Source: Massospora cicadina
Taxonomy: Eukaryota; Entomophthoromycota; Entomophthoromycetes; Entomophthorales; Entomophthoraceae
Assembly (NCBI GenBank): GCA_022478985.1
Contig: JAKSZP010012158.1
Span: 1-64,000, forward strand
DNA length: 64,000 nt
Direction of reading: 5' to 3'
Numbering within the stretch: the first letter of the stretch is position 1; the number at the start of each line of letters is the position of its first letter. The notes under the pieces were generated by a model. That model worked only from the letters and a program-made list of their open reading frames with translations, was not told the origin of the DNA and did no database searches. Below are positions 11,701 to 23,616 of the stretch, piece after piece. The position numbers and the translations under genes were made by a program.

Positions 11701-11910
11701 TAGGCTTTCATATGGTATCTGTTGAGGCTCTCTTAAATATGGGAGAAGCTGAAGACTTAATGAGCTTGATGGTCGCCCAGGATTTGGATCTAGATCATGA
11801 CTTTGGGTCCTCAGTATTTAAGGCGTTGTTAACCTCAAAAATCTGCTATGCAAGAGATGCCATGTATCATTCTTGGTTCATGAGTTTGGTTTCTGTGATC
11901 AGTTAACCGC
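11700..11910 (+). pseudogene. Element B aspartic protease remnant
   Basis: The frame FHMVSVEALLNMGEAEDLMS matches the protease of C (FETLVDMGAMDSLMS). The catalytic Asp is Asn here (LLNMG). The element is inactive at this step. Confidence 0.55.
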
Positions 11911-12122
11911 TGTGCCATATTAGTTATTACCTAATATCCTTGAGGTTGGATGGTGGTGGCGGCAACAGGTTAGTATTAGCATGGAGCTCAACCTTTTGTT
12001 GTTTGTGGATCTGCACGCACATAAAATTTTCCACTTATGGATATCTTTTCCTCTACAGAAGCGGTGAGGTTGATTGTTTCAAATCCTTTCCCCACATCGG
12101 TGCTAGTGGACTACCCCTATAA

Positions 12123-12840
12123 TTTGTGCCAGTATAAGGACATTTTTTATATGGAGAAGGCCAACCATCTTACCTCCCACTCTGAGTATAATCTGGCTTC
12201 TGTCAGGCAGTAAATATAATCACCATCAATTGTTTTCTATACCCTTATACAGAGCATTAATAAAAGGCCCTGGAGATGTGTTTTATTGACATGCTTGCAA
12301 AAGGGTGGATGTTTATAGAAACCTATTATCTCTTCTCCAATAGCTTTCACTCAGAAGATTGACGGAACGTTGCTCCTCAGCATAGACTATGGACATATGA
12401 ATTATAACTTTTCATAACTCCTATCCCCTTAACCTTGAGAAAACAATAAACCAGGTGACTGCGAATTCTTAAGTGTTTTTAAATCTTAATCTCGTAAATG
12501 TATTTAACCAAATCAGGGTGGCAGAAGGCCAGGAGTTGCTTACAATGGTTTTTATCAGAAGAGAAATCTTACAGTTATGTGTATTGCCTTTTAACTTGAA
12601 AAATGCACCGTCTACATTAAAGCAGATTATCAATGATGTGTATGGTAACCTTCAGTTCACCTGTGAAGTGGCATATATTGATGATATCCTCATGCACTCC
12701 CCCACTCACAAGCGGCATGAGAAGGACCTGGAGGCGGTGATGGCTGCGTTGCATAAGGCAGACCTCCATGTAAACCCTCACAAGTGTGCTTTTTCAGGGA
12801 GGAGGTTACCTACCTAGGTAACTTGGTCCTAGATGATGGT
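12123..12840 (+). pseudogene. Element B reverse transcriptase remnant
   Basis: The fingers region contains AFTQKIDGTLLLSIDYGHMN near 12345-12400. The palm (12473-12817) reads VNVFNQIRVAEGQELLTMVF, then FNLKNAPSTLKQIINDV, with an intact YIDD at 12674-12685. It aligns with the RT of C. Frameshifts occur near 12470 and 12817. Confidence 0.8.
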
Positions 12841-13500
12841 TATGTAATTCCTCCCAGTAAGCTTGAGGCAATCCTCATGTGGCATACCCCTTCCATCCAG
12901 AAGCAGTCGCGGGGTTTTTGGGAACATACTTTTTAAAGAAATTTTCACCACCCTCTTGCAGATGGACGCCCCACTGCATCCCTTGATGGTAAAGAATGCT
13001 CAATTTTGATGGACTGAGATGTGCCAATTGGCATTTGATGCTATCAAGGAGGTGTCTGTGGCACCTCCCAATCTCTGATGTGCTGAACCCACCAAGCTTT
13101 TTTTTGTAGCATGCAACGCCTCATCAGATGCTTTGGGGCAATGCTGTCAAATGCATAATGGGGTAGAACTCCCCGATGCTTATTTTTTGCTCAAGTTTTC
13201 TCTTTCTGAACACTCCTGTGACATTTACAATAAGGAGTTGGCTCTTGTAGTGTGGTCATTTACTCACTAGAGTTATCTTCTGCATGGTTAGCCACATGAG
13301 GTGATTGCGTGGATAAATCATCAAGCCCTGATGTATTTCCAAAAACCACAAAAGTTGGTGTACCAGAAGGCTTGGATGTTCCACAACATGTGTAGCTTTA
13401 ATTTAAAGTATGAGTTTATAAAGGGGGCTTTAGTAGACTTCTGATCTGCTGAGTCACATTTCCTCCCCAAGTCAGATAAAAGAGGAAATGAAAGAGTTTA
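12840..13500 (+). pseudogene. Element B RNase H remnant
   Basis: In frame, FFVACNASSDALGQCCQMHN corresponds to the first catalytic block, with Asn at the usual Asp position. IYNKELALVVWSFTH carries the catalytic Glu. LKYEFIKGALVDF precedes the domain end. Several stops are present. Confidence 0.7.
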
Positions 13501-13529
13501 TATTGGTGATCCTTTCCACCAAGTTCTCT

Positions 13530-13743
13530 CCATTACTCCTTTCACAGTATATAGGGCTGACTGGGGCCCAGATGTGATTTTGGTATCTCAGGTGCTGGCG
13601 AGTCAGACCTCCTGGGGGAGGGGTAGGAGCTGTTTGACCAGGTGGGTGCACTGAGCCACAAGCGTACTCATTACTTGGTAGCGGAGGGACAGCTTAAGTT
13701 CTGTGGCTGGGTTTGGGTACCTCCTTGTCATTTAAGCGGCCAA
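13530..13743 (+). pseudogene. Element B integrase, first part
   Basis: Ends with HYLVAEGQLKFCGWVWVPP and CHLSGQ, the usual lead into the integrase zinc finger. It is cut at 13743 by element C. The zinc finger resumes at 53757. Confidence 0.7.
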
Positions 13744-15009
13744 TGAGATTTAGACTGGACTGCCAGTTGGGGTGCGTGAGCACCCAGAAAGACAAACAGA
13801 GTGCCAAAGGCACTGCTGCTCAAATGGCTTGAAGGTGGGATGGAAGATGGACGAACCATGAACGGTGGCTTGAGATGGTGGAAATAAGCAAACCAGCACA
13901 CAGCCAGGTTGTTGTCACTATGGAGCCAGCGGTTTTGGGAACAGAAATCGTTTGCGCTACAATAGTGGGGATGGGTTCTGCTTCAGAATTGTTGGCAAGA
14001 AAGCTGATGGTGAGCTTGCGAAATATCTCCCTGTGGGAAGGAAAAGCCTCCAACAAAATTGACAGATCCTGATGCTAAATAGCTTCAGCAAGTGGGATGT
14101 GTCTGAGGATGCATCAAGTAAGGTATTCCCAGTCCATGAAGGTAAGCAACCTGTTTGTTATGATGGTCAAGAGGGCCCAGTTATTGCGTAACCCAAAATC
14201 ATCTTTGGGGCTGGGTTTCATGGCAGATACCAAGAGAAAAATTTCTAGCAAACAAATTTTATAAAGTGGAAGGGTTTTTATAAGATAATGTAAAGAAACT
14301 TACTGACAATCATACCTGTCAGAGACAATTGCTTAAATACCCAGTCACTTTAGTGAATAAGATGACATGCATGGGAATGAGGAACTCGATTTCTCAACAA
14401 AAATCGGCAGAACTTGAGTGGAAAGTGTTCAAACCAATGTGGACTTGTTGTGGAAGACCAAGTCAATGTCAATTTAGCCTCTGGCGCCTGAAACACATTT
14501 ATATCACAATTTGCACCTGCTTGATTGGCAGCGTCTCACTATAAAGTGGCGGAGCTCTCAAGGCCATACCACATAAGGACATTCCTAGTTGGTTGGAAAA
14601 GGGCTCAGGAAACCCAACATGAATGCACCCAGTTTCTTCAGTTCAAATATAATTTTTGAATCCCAGCAGATCTGGGCTTTGCCACAAAAGAGAAGGGTTT
14701 GTTTCCCATTGTTGATCTGGTGGAACTCAAATACAACACAGGTAGTGACTCCTTTTACTCTTCCTGTATGAGTCCCTTTCACTGAGACTTTGGCGCAAAA
14801 CACCTTGATGCGCTGCATCAACTCACAAGTCATTAGAACAGGAATGGGCGAGGGAACTTTCTGGGGGTAGGCCATAACCCGCCGATCATCTACCACATGG
14901 GAGAGATCGCCCTGTGTGATGAGGGGGATGGCTTCCCTCTTTGGAACCTTCTTGGTGGGCAATGGGAACGACTCCCTGTCCAAGCACAGAGGGTGCTCCC
15001 TCAAGGACA
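13744..15009 (-). repeat. Element C 3' LTR
   Basis: Plus orientation starts TGAGATTTAGACTGG and ends CTCAAGGACA, so on the minus strand the LTR runs TGT...CTCA. It aligns with 52486-53756 along its whole length. It contains the LTR-resident frame described next. Confidence 0.8.
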
Positions 15010-15012
15010 TTA
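14585..15012 (-). pseudogene. LTR-resident reading frame, element C 3' LTR copy (uninterrupted)
   Basis: An uninterrupted frame of about 142 codons starts at the LTR edge. Its ATG is made from the last A of the polypurine tract plus the TG of the LTR. It reads MSLREHPLCLDRESFPLPTK, then AIPLITQGDLSHVVDDRRVM, then a Lys/Val-rich and hydrophobic remainder ending LGAFMLGFLSPFPTN. Homologous segments occur in the other LTR of C and both LTRs of B. It is not gag or pol. The function is unknown, and that it is a protein gene is an inference from cross-copy conservation. Confidence 0.6.
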
Positions 15013-15027
15013 ACTTTCCTTTTTTCA
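15010..15027 (-). other. Element C polypurine tract
   Basis: On the minus strand GAAAAAAGGAAAGTTAA abuts the LTR start TGTCCTTG. The form is the same as in B (AAAAAGGGAAGGGTAA). Confidence 0.75.
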
Positions 15028-15109
15028 AGCTGGGGTGCTTCACCACCAGAATCTGGGAAAGGGTGACGTTATTATGGGTTTTTGGGTAGCTTGATAGCCA
15101 TCAGCGATG

Positions 15110-15640
15110 CAATATTTGGGAGAGACTAGGAGCTTCAGTTAAGCAGCGTGGAACGCTTCAACTAACTCAAAACAGTTTGCGCAGTACCAAGCCCCTAACC
15201 AGCTATCATCATAGGCAGAGTAACCTTTATCAAGTGACTGAGTACTGAACCAATCACCACGATTGATGGGAAACCAAGATAGCGTCAACCTCAGCCTCTT
15301 CTGACCCCTCAATCACAATCAGTTTGGGGTCTGGCTGAATTGGCTCACGAACAGGAAAATTGCAATACATGTTTTTTTTAGTACTAGATGGTCCCAACCC
15401 AAGGCAAATTGCAATACATAGAATATGGGCTGTTGCTTTCAATGATCTGGCAACTTCAAGCAGAACGCGCCATTCTCTAGGTCCCCTTCTACCAAATGAG
15501 GCCTGGAACATTTTCTCGAAAATTTGCATGAAGGCACCTGCATTTGCAGGTGACGCGTCTCCAACATAACATGTGACACCACTTTGATAATGTGCTCTAC
15601 AAGATGATTCCAGTCTGAAACCGCTTAAAGTCATTAATAA
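15110..15640 (-). pseudogene. Element C integrase C-terminus and chromodomain
   Basis: The block VIEGSEEAEVDAILVSHQSW leads into GYSAYDDSWLGAWYCANC and FELVEAFHAA, a typical chromodomain order ending in an acidic-aromatic helix. Upstream (15330-15630) is the variable tail of the integrase. In chromoviruses this module is thought to guide integration to particular chromatin. Frameshifts separate the parts. Confidence 0.7.
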
Positions 15641-16560
15641 CCTTAGTTAGGTGTTCACAGACCAAAGACTAGGTGGCGAAGATTTACTGTTATTGGTCAT
15701 CTGCGTCTAGAACCACCAGAAAAAGGCACATACCTGCTGAAAACGAAGGTTATATTCTAAAGTGGCCTCATAGGGGGAGAAGCTTGTAGATGCATGAGTT
15801 CCATTGTATATGCAAACTGAGCGAGTGGATGGTCATTTTCCCAGACATTATGAGCGGCTGTGGTGTAACACCAAAGATAATTCTCTGAATTTGATATAAT
15901 AGCTTAGTGTGGTCATCTGAATGAAGATGGTATGTGGTAAAATACATAGCGTAATTTTAAAAATTGCCAGAAGTCCATTCTAGAATTGAGTTGTAAATTG
16001 AGTGCTACAGTCACTTGAGATTTCCTGAGGCAAGCCAGACATGGAGAACACATGTCTCATGAACAGTTTGGCTTCCTTGGAGGTGATGACTGAGGAACAG
16101 GGTATAGGGAGGGCGAATTTGGTGAAGCGGTTTATGATTCCCATAATAGCCATAAACCCATTGAAGTTTGGAAGCTTGACAATAAAGTCTACATACACAG
16201 AAGTTTACTGTCCCTCTGCCAGCTGCAGGGGGTGGAGGAGACCGTTCTTGCCTAATATATCAGACTTAGCCCGCACACATGTCACACAGTTTTGTAATTA
16301 TGCCGGAAAATCCTTTGACAGGTCTGGCCAGTTGTAGGTCCACTTAATAAGGTCAAGACACTTCCTATTACCTGGATGCCCCACTGCAGGGGGTCGTGGT
16401 GTGCCTGGATGACTTCTTTGCAGAGGAGAGGCAGCACCCACAAATGTGATCTAAATTGGATCAGCCCCTTATCCAAGGAATAGAGTGAGTGCTTGTGCAT
16501 CGGGAGTGATAACTTCTTTAACAGCTATAACCCTTCCGCACAAGATTTTTGGGCTGCTAG
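15640..16560 (-). pseudogene. Element C integrase remnant
   Basis: The zinc finger is visible as LDLIKWTYNWPDLSKDFPA then LQNCVTCVRAKSD (about 16270-16350), preceded by His residues in a degraded HPG-type stretch. The core is at 15980-16198: MYVDFIVKLPNFNGFMAIMG, with the first Asp in VDFIVKLP, then SGLPQEISSDCSTQF with the second. The Glu region is poorly preserved. Confidence 0.75.
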
Positions 16561-16679
16561 GACCCTCTAAACCAGTTGCGCATCCAAACCCAAATCCACC
16601 ACCAAAGTTATGGGAGGGGCAATAGCTAAAATTTGGGCTGGTGGTATTAATATGATAAGGTCGCTTTCATCTGCCTCCA

Positions 16680-17335
16680 TAGACTGAGCACTGTTTTGTG
16701 ACTCAGAATGTCAGAGAGCACATTCAACACTATCTTCACAAACGCGTACTTGAAGATGAAGCTCCATAATTTGTGGTATGTCTGAGCCTGTCAGTGTGCC
16801 AACTTCTACAGCTTGAAAAATACAGGAGAGCTTAGTGATGCGTTTGTATAGCTACCTCATGTTGAGCACCCTGAAAAAGGTACCACCAGTGAGTTAGGGC
16901 CCACGTCACAGCTGCCAAATCTTTATCATAGATGACTCAGGACTTCTCAGTAGAAGTAAACTTACAGGAAAAATAAGTAACCCGTATTCCAAACAGTTGT
17001 GCTCTTGAAGCAGAACAGCCCCCTGTGGCGGAAGATGCATTGCATTCTATGATATATGGTTTAGTGGGGTCTGTATGTTTAAGGATGGGGGCGATAAGAA
17101 CACCTCCTTAATTGATTCAAATGCCTGTTGGCATTTAGGAGTCCAGCAGAAGGGAACATTTTACCCGTAAGGGGGTGAAGCAGCGCCGCCAGCTGCGTAA
17201 GTGTGGGGAGAATTTTTTAAGGATGATTATGGTACAAAGAAAGCTCCTCAACTGCTTCTGGATCATATGGGTGGGCCACTCACATATGGCTTTATGTTTA
17301 CTGGGAGGTACAGTATATCCATCTTTTGTATTTAG
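16680..17335 (-). pseudogene. Element C RNase H remnant
   Basis: The recognisable block is VIYDKDLAAVTWALTHWWYL at about 16860-16930, with Asp in place of the catalytic Glu of YNKEL/YDKEL. QGAQHEVAIQTHH follows. Stops are frequent. Confidence 0.65.
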
Positions 17336-17935
17336 GTTACCTATGAAAGTAACTTTTTCCTATTAAAATTTGCACTTGGATGACACAATAAAAAGCCCCC
17401 TTGTGCTGAGTGGGCAGGACCGTCTCCATGTCATTCTCTCTCTGCTTTTGGGTGGGAGAATGAACTAGGATATTGTCAATGTATGCCACCACGCAGGTAA
17501 GTCTGAACTCACCCAACACACTATCAATCAATCACTGAACATTGTGGGGGAATTCTCAAGCCCAAAAGGCATTACCCAAAAATTGAGATATGCCTCTCCT
17601 TGTCCATATAGTTGTCAGCCATTTTCGGTCTTCTGCCGGCTGGATTTAGTTAAAGGCATACACCAGGTCAAGCTTAGAAAACACCCAGGATTTTAAAATC
17701 ACCTGACCAATGGTTTCCTTCAGAGGGAGGGGGTAGGGATCATTCACCATGATATCATTCAGGTGACCATAGTCTACGCAGGAATGTATCATTCCGTTGG
17801 CTTTTTTTGCGAAGACAATGGGCGAGGCAAAAGTGTACATCTCCTTTAATGCCCAACACTTCTTAAACATATCATCCTACATGCATCTAAAGCCTCATTC
17901 TCCTATGCTGTGTAAGGGTACAGCGAGCAATTAAT
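17335..17935 (-). pseudogene. Element C reverse transcriptase remnant
   Basis: 17646-17870 encodes FASPIVFAKKANGMIHSCVD, then NDPYPLPLKETIGQVI and VFSKLDLVYAFN. 17337-17531 encodes the palm end, VVAYIDNILVHSPTQKQREN. The catalytic box at 17472-17483 is YIDN instead of YIDD, so catalysis is lost. Confidence 0.8.
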
Positions 17936-18379
17936 GTTAACCACGGCTATCATCATACAAAAAGACAAATCAACTCAGTGTGCAGCAGAAGACATTTTGA
18001 TTTGTCCAAATTTGAAATCTCTTGGTAGTCCATCAACGCTGGAGAGAAATCCGCCGAAAGGCCCACAGGGGAAAAAAGCAAATAATGGAGCCACAGTTCC
18101 TGGCTTTGGAAAGAGTATTAAGCAGATGAAACTCGCCCTCCACCTGGGCATTGGCGAAAGACAGTGTGTTCAAATCCAAATGAATTTTTCACACGCTGGC
18201 GCCGCCACCATCCCAACCCAAAATGGATGGGAATACCAAGTTGGACATCGCCAAAAATTGGTCACAGAACCTGAATTGATGGACTAAGAAAGGCACTAGG
18301 GCCACACTAAAAAGGACGGCTGCACAGCAAATGATGCAACCATCACCACCGGACCCAGGTCCAAGGTTAATTCAAACTG

Positions 18380-18560
18380 CTGAGCTGCTTCTTACTCATT
18401 AAGCTATCCATTGCACCCATGTCTACCAGGGTCTCAAAAGTTATCCAGTGCACACCTATCTGAATTTCATTGGGAATAATAAATGTGCATAAATCTGTTT
18501 ATTGATAATGTCACGTGATTCCACTAACAAGGTGAAAAATAACAATCAGATTAAGCGGGA
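18380..18560 (-). pseudogene. Element C aspartic protease remnant
   Basis: On the minus strand ITFETLVDMGAMDSLMS corresponds to the retropepsin active site (usually D-T/S-G). Here it reads D-M-G. The identical M in the otherwise similar B motif could be shared decay or a lineage trait. Confidence 0.55.
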
Positions 18561-20382
18561 TAACAGGCTTCATAGGCGGGAACTCATTTAAACTGAGGGG
18601 AAGACTCAATTCTACTCAGGCTGCTCATCTGCCAACTGGGGGACAGATGGCTCAGAATTCACTTGATCAGATGCGGGGGTTGCCACACCAGTTGGGGCCA
18701 AAGTGGATACTGCACTGACGTCAGGATCAGAAACCATCTCTTTGTCAGCAAATCTTATTGCAAATGACTATTAATTGCATGGGAATTAGCAGAGCGTTGC
18801 TCTGATGAAGGTTGCCTCCATACACATCTGGCCCACCATCTCCACTGGAGTGGCCCAAATGGCATGGTTGGTGTCATGGTTACATGGTAAATTGAGGGCA
18901 CAGACTGTAGAGACAAGGATGGACGTCAGGAGGCCAAAAATGTTAAGTTGCAAGGACTCTCTAACCTAAATCGTACTCTGCACCAACGTTGGGTACAGGC
19001 AAGATAAGCTAAAGTTGGTCCTGAGGATGTACATGATACTCAGCCCTGAATTACATACAGGGCATCAAAACTCGCCATCTACATTATCAATCAGGACAGT
19101 TTGCTAGGATTGCTTGGGGAACAGAGTTACAAAACCCGTTCCATTTACAATATTTCCAAATTTTGGACAAATTCACTTGCAATCAATAACTCAAGTTTTA
19201 AAAATTCGAGCAACAATACCCTGCTAGATGGTAGTGTTCACTTATTAGTTCATTTAGGCTTAGCACTCACTCATAAAGCTTAACAAGACTCCCCAGAAAT
19301 GATAAATAATGATCTTTTGTGATCAACTTTCCTTGTTGTTCGAGTTTCCTTAAATATCCCTATTAATTTTACACTTTTTGCATGGTCCCTTTGGCGAACC
19401 TGTGTGCGGATCTCCTTGAGAAGTCTCCAACAACATTGGACACTTTATTATAACAAAATATATGACAGTGCCTGGTGCACCTCTGTGCCGCCCTGATCCC
19501 CTCCAGATTGAAGCACCCAAGCACCCCAACATCAATCTCCACTTGGTTATGGATTCTTTTTTAAGGTCTAACCAAAATTTCTTAAGTTTCTTTGATATCT
19601 CTGACTATACTTTGTGTTGTATACACTTGCCCTGGGTCCCCTTTGCTCTGGAACCATTTGAGGTGCCTTGTTTCCAATCTTGCTAATGACTAGTTCCCTG
19701 GAGGTGTGGCTGGACATCCTGCAACACCTCTCTGGGAATGAGAGAGTTTTAAGACACATTCATGGAAGTTGGCAGATACTAAATCCAACGCAGCACTGAA
19801 TATTTATTGAATAATGCCAGTGGTAAATAAAAGGCGGGGGCTTGCTTGCAGAACGCTGCCACAAAGGAAGCCAATTTTTATGCTTCAGTGCCCATGGAAA
19901 ACAGTCGGAGCAAGTGAGTGGAATGCAGCCCCAGCGCCTTCAATGCTGAAGATACCAGTGAGATCAAAGAGGTTGAGTCCCCAGCGTGTGTAGCTGCACG
20001 CTAAAGTCTCCGCAGCCACCAGTGGGAATCTCCCTTAATGGCATTAAGAGGGCTACGCTCTGTTGGGCGTCCATCATAGAAGCAGAACCCTCAGGGGTGA
20101 TTAAGAACTGCACCTGCAGCTTAGTGAGGGCTTCAAGCACCTGGTTTGGAATCTTAAAAGATGGAGAAGATGAACCTACCACCTGAGGGTGGGCTAGAAC
20201 TGAAAGTGGGGCTTTTGGGATGGAACAGGTAGCGAGAAGTATCCCAACGCCACCTGGGAGTTGCTCATGAACTGAACTATTGACCAAGCAAACATCAGGA
20301 GACAAATCACCAACTTTAAGTTCATTTGGTAGATAGAAACCACTGAGGCGACCACCATAAGGAGGAGGGCGGAAATGGCAGA
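18560..20382 (-). pseudogene. Element C gag region, interrupted by solo LTR K
   Basis: The segments 20382-19768 and 18871-18560 flank the solo LTR. The longest open stretch (19964-20305) reads NQVLEALTKLQVQFLITPEG and PLREIPTGGCGDFSVQL. Position between the 5' LTR and the protease identifies it as gag. No zinc knuckle was recognised. Confidence 0.5.
18872..19767 (+). repeat. Solo LTR K (element H family), in gag of C
   Basis: 896 bp flanked by perfect 5-bp repeats GTTGG (18867-18871 and 19768-19772). It begins TGTCATGGTTACATGGTAAA, matching the LTR of element H read on its own strand. It carries the LTR frame as KLQGLSNLNRTLHQRWVQAR with one stop after it. The end aligns with the H LTR end although the final CA is now AA. 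A solo LTR arises when two LTRs of one element recombine. Confidence 0.82.
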
Positions 20383-21199
20383 TGTTGAGAATTTATTATG
20401 ACTGGACAATAAGCCATATAGTCGGCGGACTGTATTTTATTAGTTGAAGTAGCCTTGAGATTCTGGTAAATTATGTCAACTCAAAGAAAGTCGATAGAGG
20501 TGATAGTATTTTGGTAGATAGAGTGAATTCCTCCGGAGCCTCAATGATGGTTCAAAACCCCTAAAATTGTAGTGAATCTGGATTAACTAAGCTGAAGGGT
20601 CAAAACTGACTGAGACTACTGAGATAAGAGCTGAGAAAGAGAATGGGAAGAAGGAGGTTTTAGTAGTAAGAAAGTATTGAGAATTTGAGAGTGAAAAAAG
20701 AGAGGAGAAGGTTTAGTGGAAGTAGTCTGCTTTTTTATACATAATGTAGCATCCATCGGAGCAATAGCTTCCTGTTTTTATATTACTATTAATTAACAAG
20801 AATTGGCGATATTAACGTTGTCCATCTAAGGGTGGAAGGTGAGTTGGTAGGGCGTATGGCTACCAACCTGAAGGTTGCAGGTTCAATTCCCGCCCTTCAC
20901 ACATCAAACGGGGTGCCATCTGAAGGAAGCTATTGGCGGTTAGTATGTCTAATAGCATGAAAACCTTACCCATGATGTAACCAGAAAAATCCGAGTCCAA
21001 TTCTGGAGGTGGAAAAACTTTCTACAACGGAATTGACCCTGTTCAGGTTTCATGTTGATACTTTCTTTCTCTATTTTGGTAACGTCCTTCCCTTGATTGG
21101 TTTGCTAAAATAAATAAATATTGTCCATACATTGCTCAGTGGTTTTAAACCTGTGAAACCATCTTAGCAGATTGCAATCAATATTTCCAAAAGTTAACA
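20383..21199 (+). repeat. Element D 5' LTR, containing SINE-1
   Basis: Starts TGTTGAGAATTTATTATGAC and ends CCAAAAGTTAACA. Without SINE-1 and its duplicated target the LTR is 514 bp, the same as the 3' LTR. The 3' LTR has the empty site (CATCCATCCGTTGC), showing that SINE-1 arrived after D. Confidence 0.85.
20826..21120 (+). mobile_element. SINE-1: tRNA-derived short retroposon
   Basis: About 295 bp flanked by perfect 8-bp repeats TTGTCCAT (20818-20825 and 21121-21128). The head is tRNA-like: A-box-like GGTGAGTTGGTAGG at 20837 and B box GGTTCAATTCC at 20880-20890, both internal RNA polymerase III promoters. The body is shared with SINE-2, including GAGGTGGAAAAACTTTCT... and TTGACCCTGTTCAGGTTTCA. 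The tail is AAATAAATAAATA. No protein is encoded; it would rely on LINE enzymes. Confidence 0.85.
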
Positions 21200-21200
21200 G

Positions 21201-21216
21201 TGTTGCTCACTACAGG
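21201..21216 (+). other. Element D primer-binding site
   Basis: TGTTGCTCACTACAGG, one base after the LTR. It differs at one base from the site of F. Confidence 0.75.
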
Positions 21217-21279
21217 AGGCCACTGGTCAACTGTAGCACAAAAGTAACTGAGCATCATGATGAGCCTTCACTACTTGGT

Positions 21280-22181
21280 GTCAGAACCTCATACGGTCCC
21301 ACAACATATATTCTGGTGAGCCAATGAGACATTTAACAAAGATCTGGTAATATTTATGGTAAAGTATCCTGGAGATAAGGAATTATGGATGGACTTGCAG
21401 CTAGCAGCTAGCCCCGCGTTAAAGTCAGCCCAACAGGGCAGATCCATGAGTGTAACTCCTCGGAAACTGTGTGGTATCATGTAATGGCTCTTGTGTGGTT
21501 ACTGCCTATACAAAGGAGATGTGGGCGACTATGTCATGAGCCTGTTTTATAATCAACGTGACCAAGAAGCACGTTAAGCCATGTATATGTCTTACCTCAA
21601 TGCTACCACAACGGGGTTGTCTAGCCATCTCAGCTCCCATGGAGTCAAGGAATACCTGGTCACATATGTTTAGCCTTTGATCTGCTAACCTTTTACGTGT
21701 GTTGGCTTGGAATAATATTAAAAGCAGTGATTTCAAGCGTTTTGTTCAAGTGCAACAGAATGACACTTGCCTTTTGTTTGAACGCCTTGACCACTCTTTC
21801 TCAGAAGTACAAAGGGCGCTAGTGCAAGTGGACAGTTGTGTCATGGACATCTGCAACTGCATGGACCAATTAGACCCACGCATGAACCATGAGTTGCCCT
21901 AAGTAATAGAAAATTATTAGACTGGAGTGGTCTTTTGGGTGAATGGATAAGGATGTCACAATGCTGGGTAGTAACACTGAGCGCTTCATGGTGGAAATGA
22001 TCAAATGGTTGGAAGGTAATGACACAGCGGTGGCTCAAAATGAGGGTTTGGGATACCATGTTAAGGCGGTGGGTGACTGATCACAACAACTCAGTGGCAA
22101 TCAGATTTAGTCAACATTTGAGCTGAGTGGATAATCAGAGGGCTGCTGAACACTTGGCTGGCTCTTTCTTGAAAACCCCTA
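21280..22181 (+). pseudogene. Element D gag, N-terminal part
   Basis: A stretch near 21700-21900 reads FKRFVQVQQNDTCLLFERLD and VQRALVQVDSCVMDICNC. This Gln/Asp-rich helical segment lies upstream of the capsid and is not seen in G. It ends at the E insertion. Confidence 0.5.
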
Positions 22182-22212
22182 TATTGTAATTTTGGCAGTA
22201 TATCAGAGATAC

Positions 22213-23616
22213 TGTGAAAATTTGAGAATTGTATACTTTATAATTAAAATCTTGCACGCTTAATTGGGCTGAAGTTTTGCTGAATGATCCTCAATTTTGT
22301 TAGTGTCTTACAGTTTTTGGACCGTTTGGAAACTCACTAGGTATATTTATATAGCCCTGACTCTTCTGGCCAATTTTGGGCTTGATTTTCCCTCTGTAAT
22401 TGGGAACTTCAACCCAGGCAGTCAAAGTTACAAGCTGTAGATCTCGAGATCCCAGCTTTCTGACACTCTCCAAAAAAGACTTAAGATACAAACCAGAAAA
22501 TAAGATTAAATAAATTAAATAACTAATTAAGACTAGATTATTTGATAATTATTCATTAGTCCAGGCACCAGTATTCATACCTTTAGGGCATCTCCTGGAC
22601 ACAATCAAGCACGCAATCTAAACAGATTATTTAACCACCTCATTTTGGCCCTTGAACTGATATGACTGAAACCTATTTTAGGTTTATTTGTGGCAAAAAG
22701 CTCTCGTATTTTAGAGGAATTAAGGGATGAAAATTGCAACAATGAGTTGGGTTGGGATCATCTAGTACTAAAAAAATTGCAACAATGAGCATGAAAAATT
22801 GTCCTAGGATCATCTCAAAAATAAGTTTCATCATACTTCTGACAAAATATGAATTCTGGGAAATTGTGGAAACAATTATGTAAATGACATACCCTTAATA
22901 GGGACTTTAGCAGGCCTCTCTTAATAGCTTTAGGTACTCCCATTTGGGCAGTCCATGTGCAAGTGCTATTGTGCTGGTTACACATCAACATACAAAAATT
23001 ATTTTAGGACCAGCTCAATTTATGATTTAGTTATACAGCTGATGGAAATGACTCCCTAATCAGGATGGCAACTGGCCCTCTCAATAGCACTAGGTACTCC
23101 CATTAAGGCAGTCTATGTGCAAGTGCTATTGTGCCAATTATAAATGCTGACATACAAAATTTGCCCTAAGGCGGAAGAAGTATTACATTTTTTCATCTAT
23201 TTGTTCATGGGATACAAAGATGTTTTCTTCAGGCCAATCCCAAACAATTTCTCTAAATGAATATCTAATATTGGTATGATTAGTCAGGACTAGTTGCTGA
23301 GGTTTTAGTGCAGCGATAATCAGCCCAACTGTGTGATTGTATTCAGCCCAAGCTTCTGATAGAATAGTCAAATTGAATTGACATTAAGTTGATCAGCCCA
23401 GCCGAAGTAGTTGCAGATCTGATTGGCCTAAATGTGCAAGTGTATTTGGCCTGAGCTTTTGATAATATAATTAAATCCACGTTGTGATAATTGGCCTGAG
23501 CCGTATTATTGCAATATGCTTTAATTAGAGTATTAGCTTGAGCATTAGGAGGATAATTGGCCCAATTGGTTGATTGTCAAAGGGTTTATTTTTGAGTCAA
23601 CCACCAGAATCTAACA
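22213..23616. mobile_element. Solo LTR J, 1.4 kb, family not otherwise seen here
   Basis: Begins TGTGAAAATTTG and ends GAATCTAACA, flanked by perfect 5-bp repeats GATAC (22208-22212 and 23617-23621). It has no long frames. It contains internal repetition: a copied block at 22917-23010 and 23065-23165, and several short GAT-x-AGCCCA/TTGGCC repeats between 23300 and 23580. A solo LTR is most likely; a small non-autonomous LTR element is possible. Confidence 0.75.
22917..23165. repeat. Imperfect tandem repeat inside solo LTR J
   Basis: Two copies about 148 bp apart share TAGGTACTCCCATT, then GGCAGTC, then ATGTGCAAGTGCTATTGTGC and ACATACAAAA. Confidence 0.8.

Noticed and set aside
20826..20905. 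A functional tRNA gene
   Set aside because: Acceptor stem and anticodon arm do not pair properly, the sequence continues into a retroposon body shared with 62807-63090, and it is flanked by target repeats. It is a SINE head.
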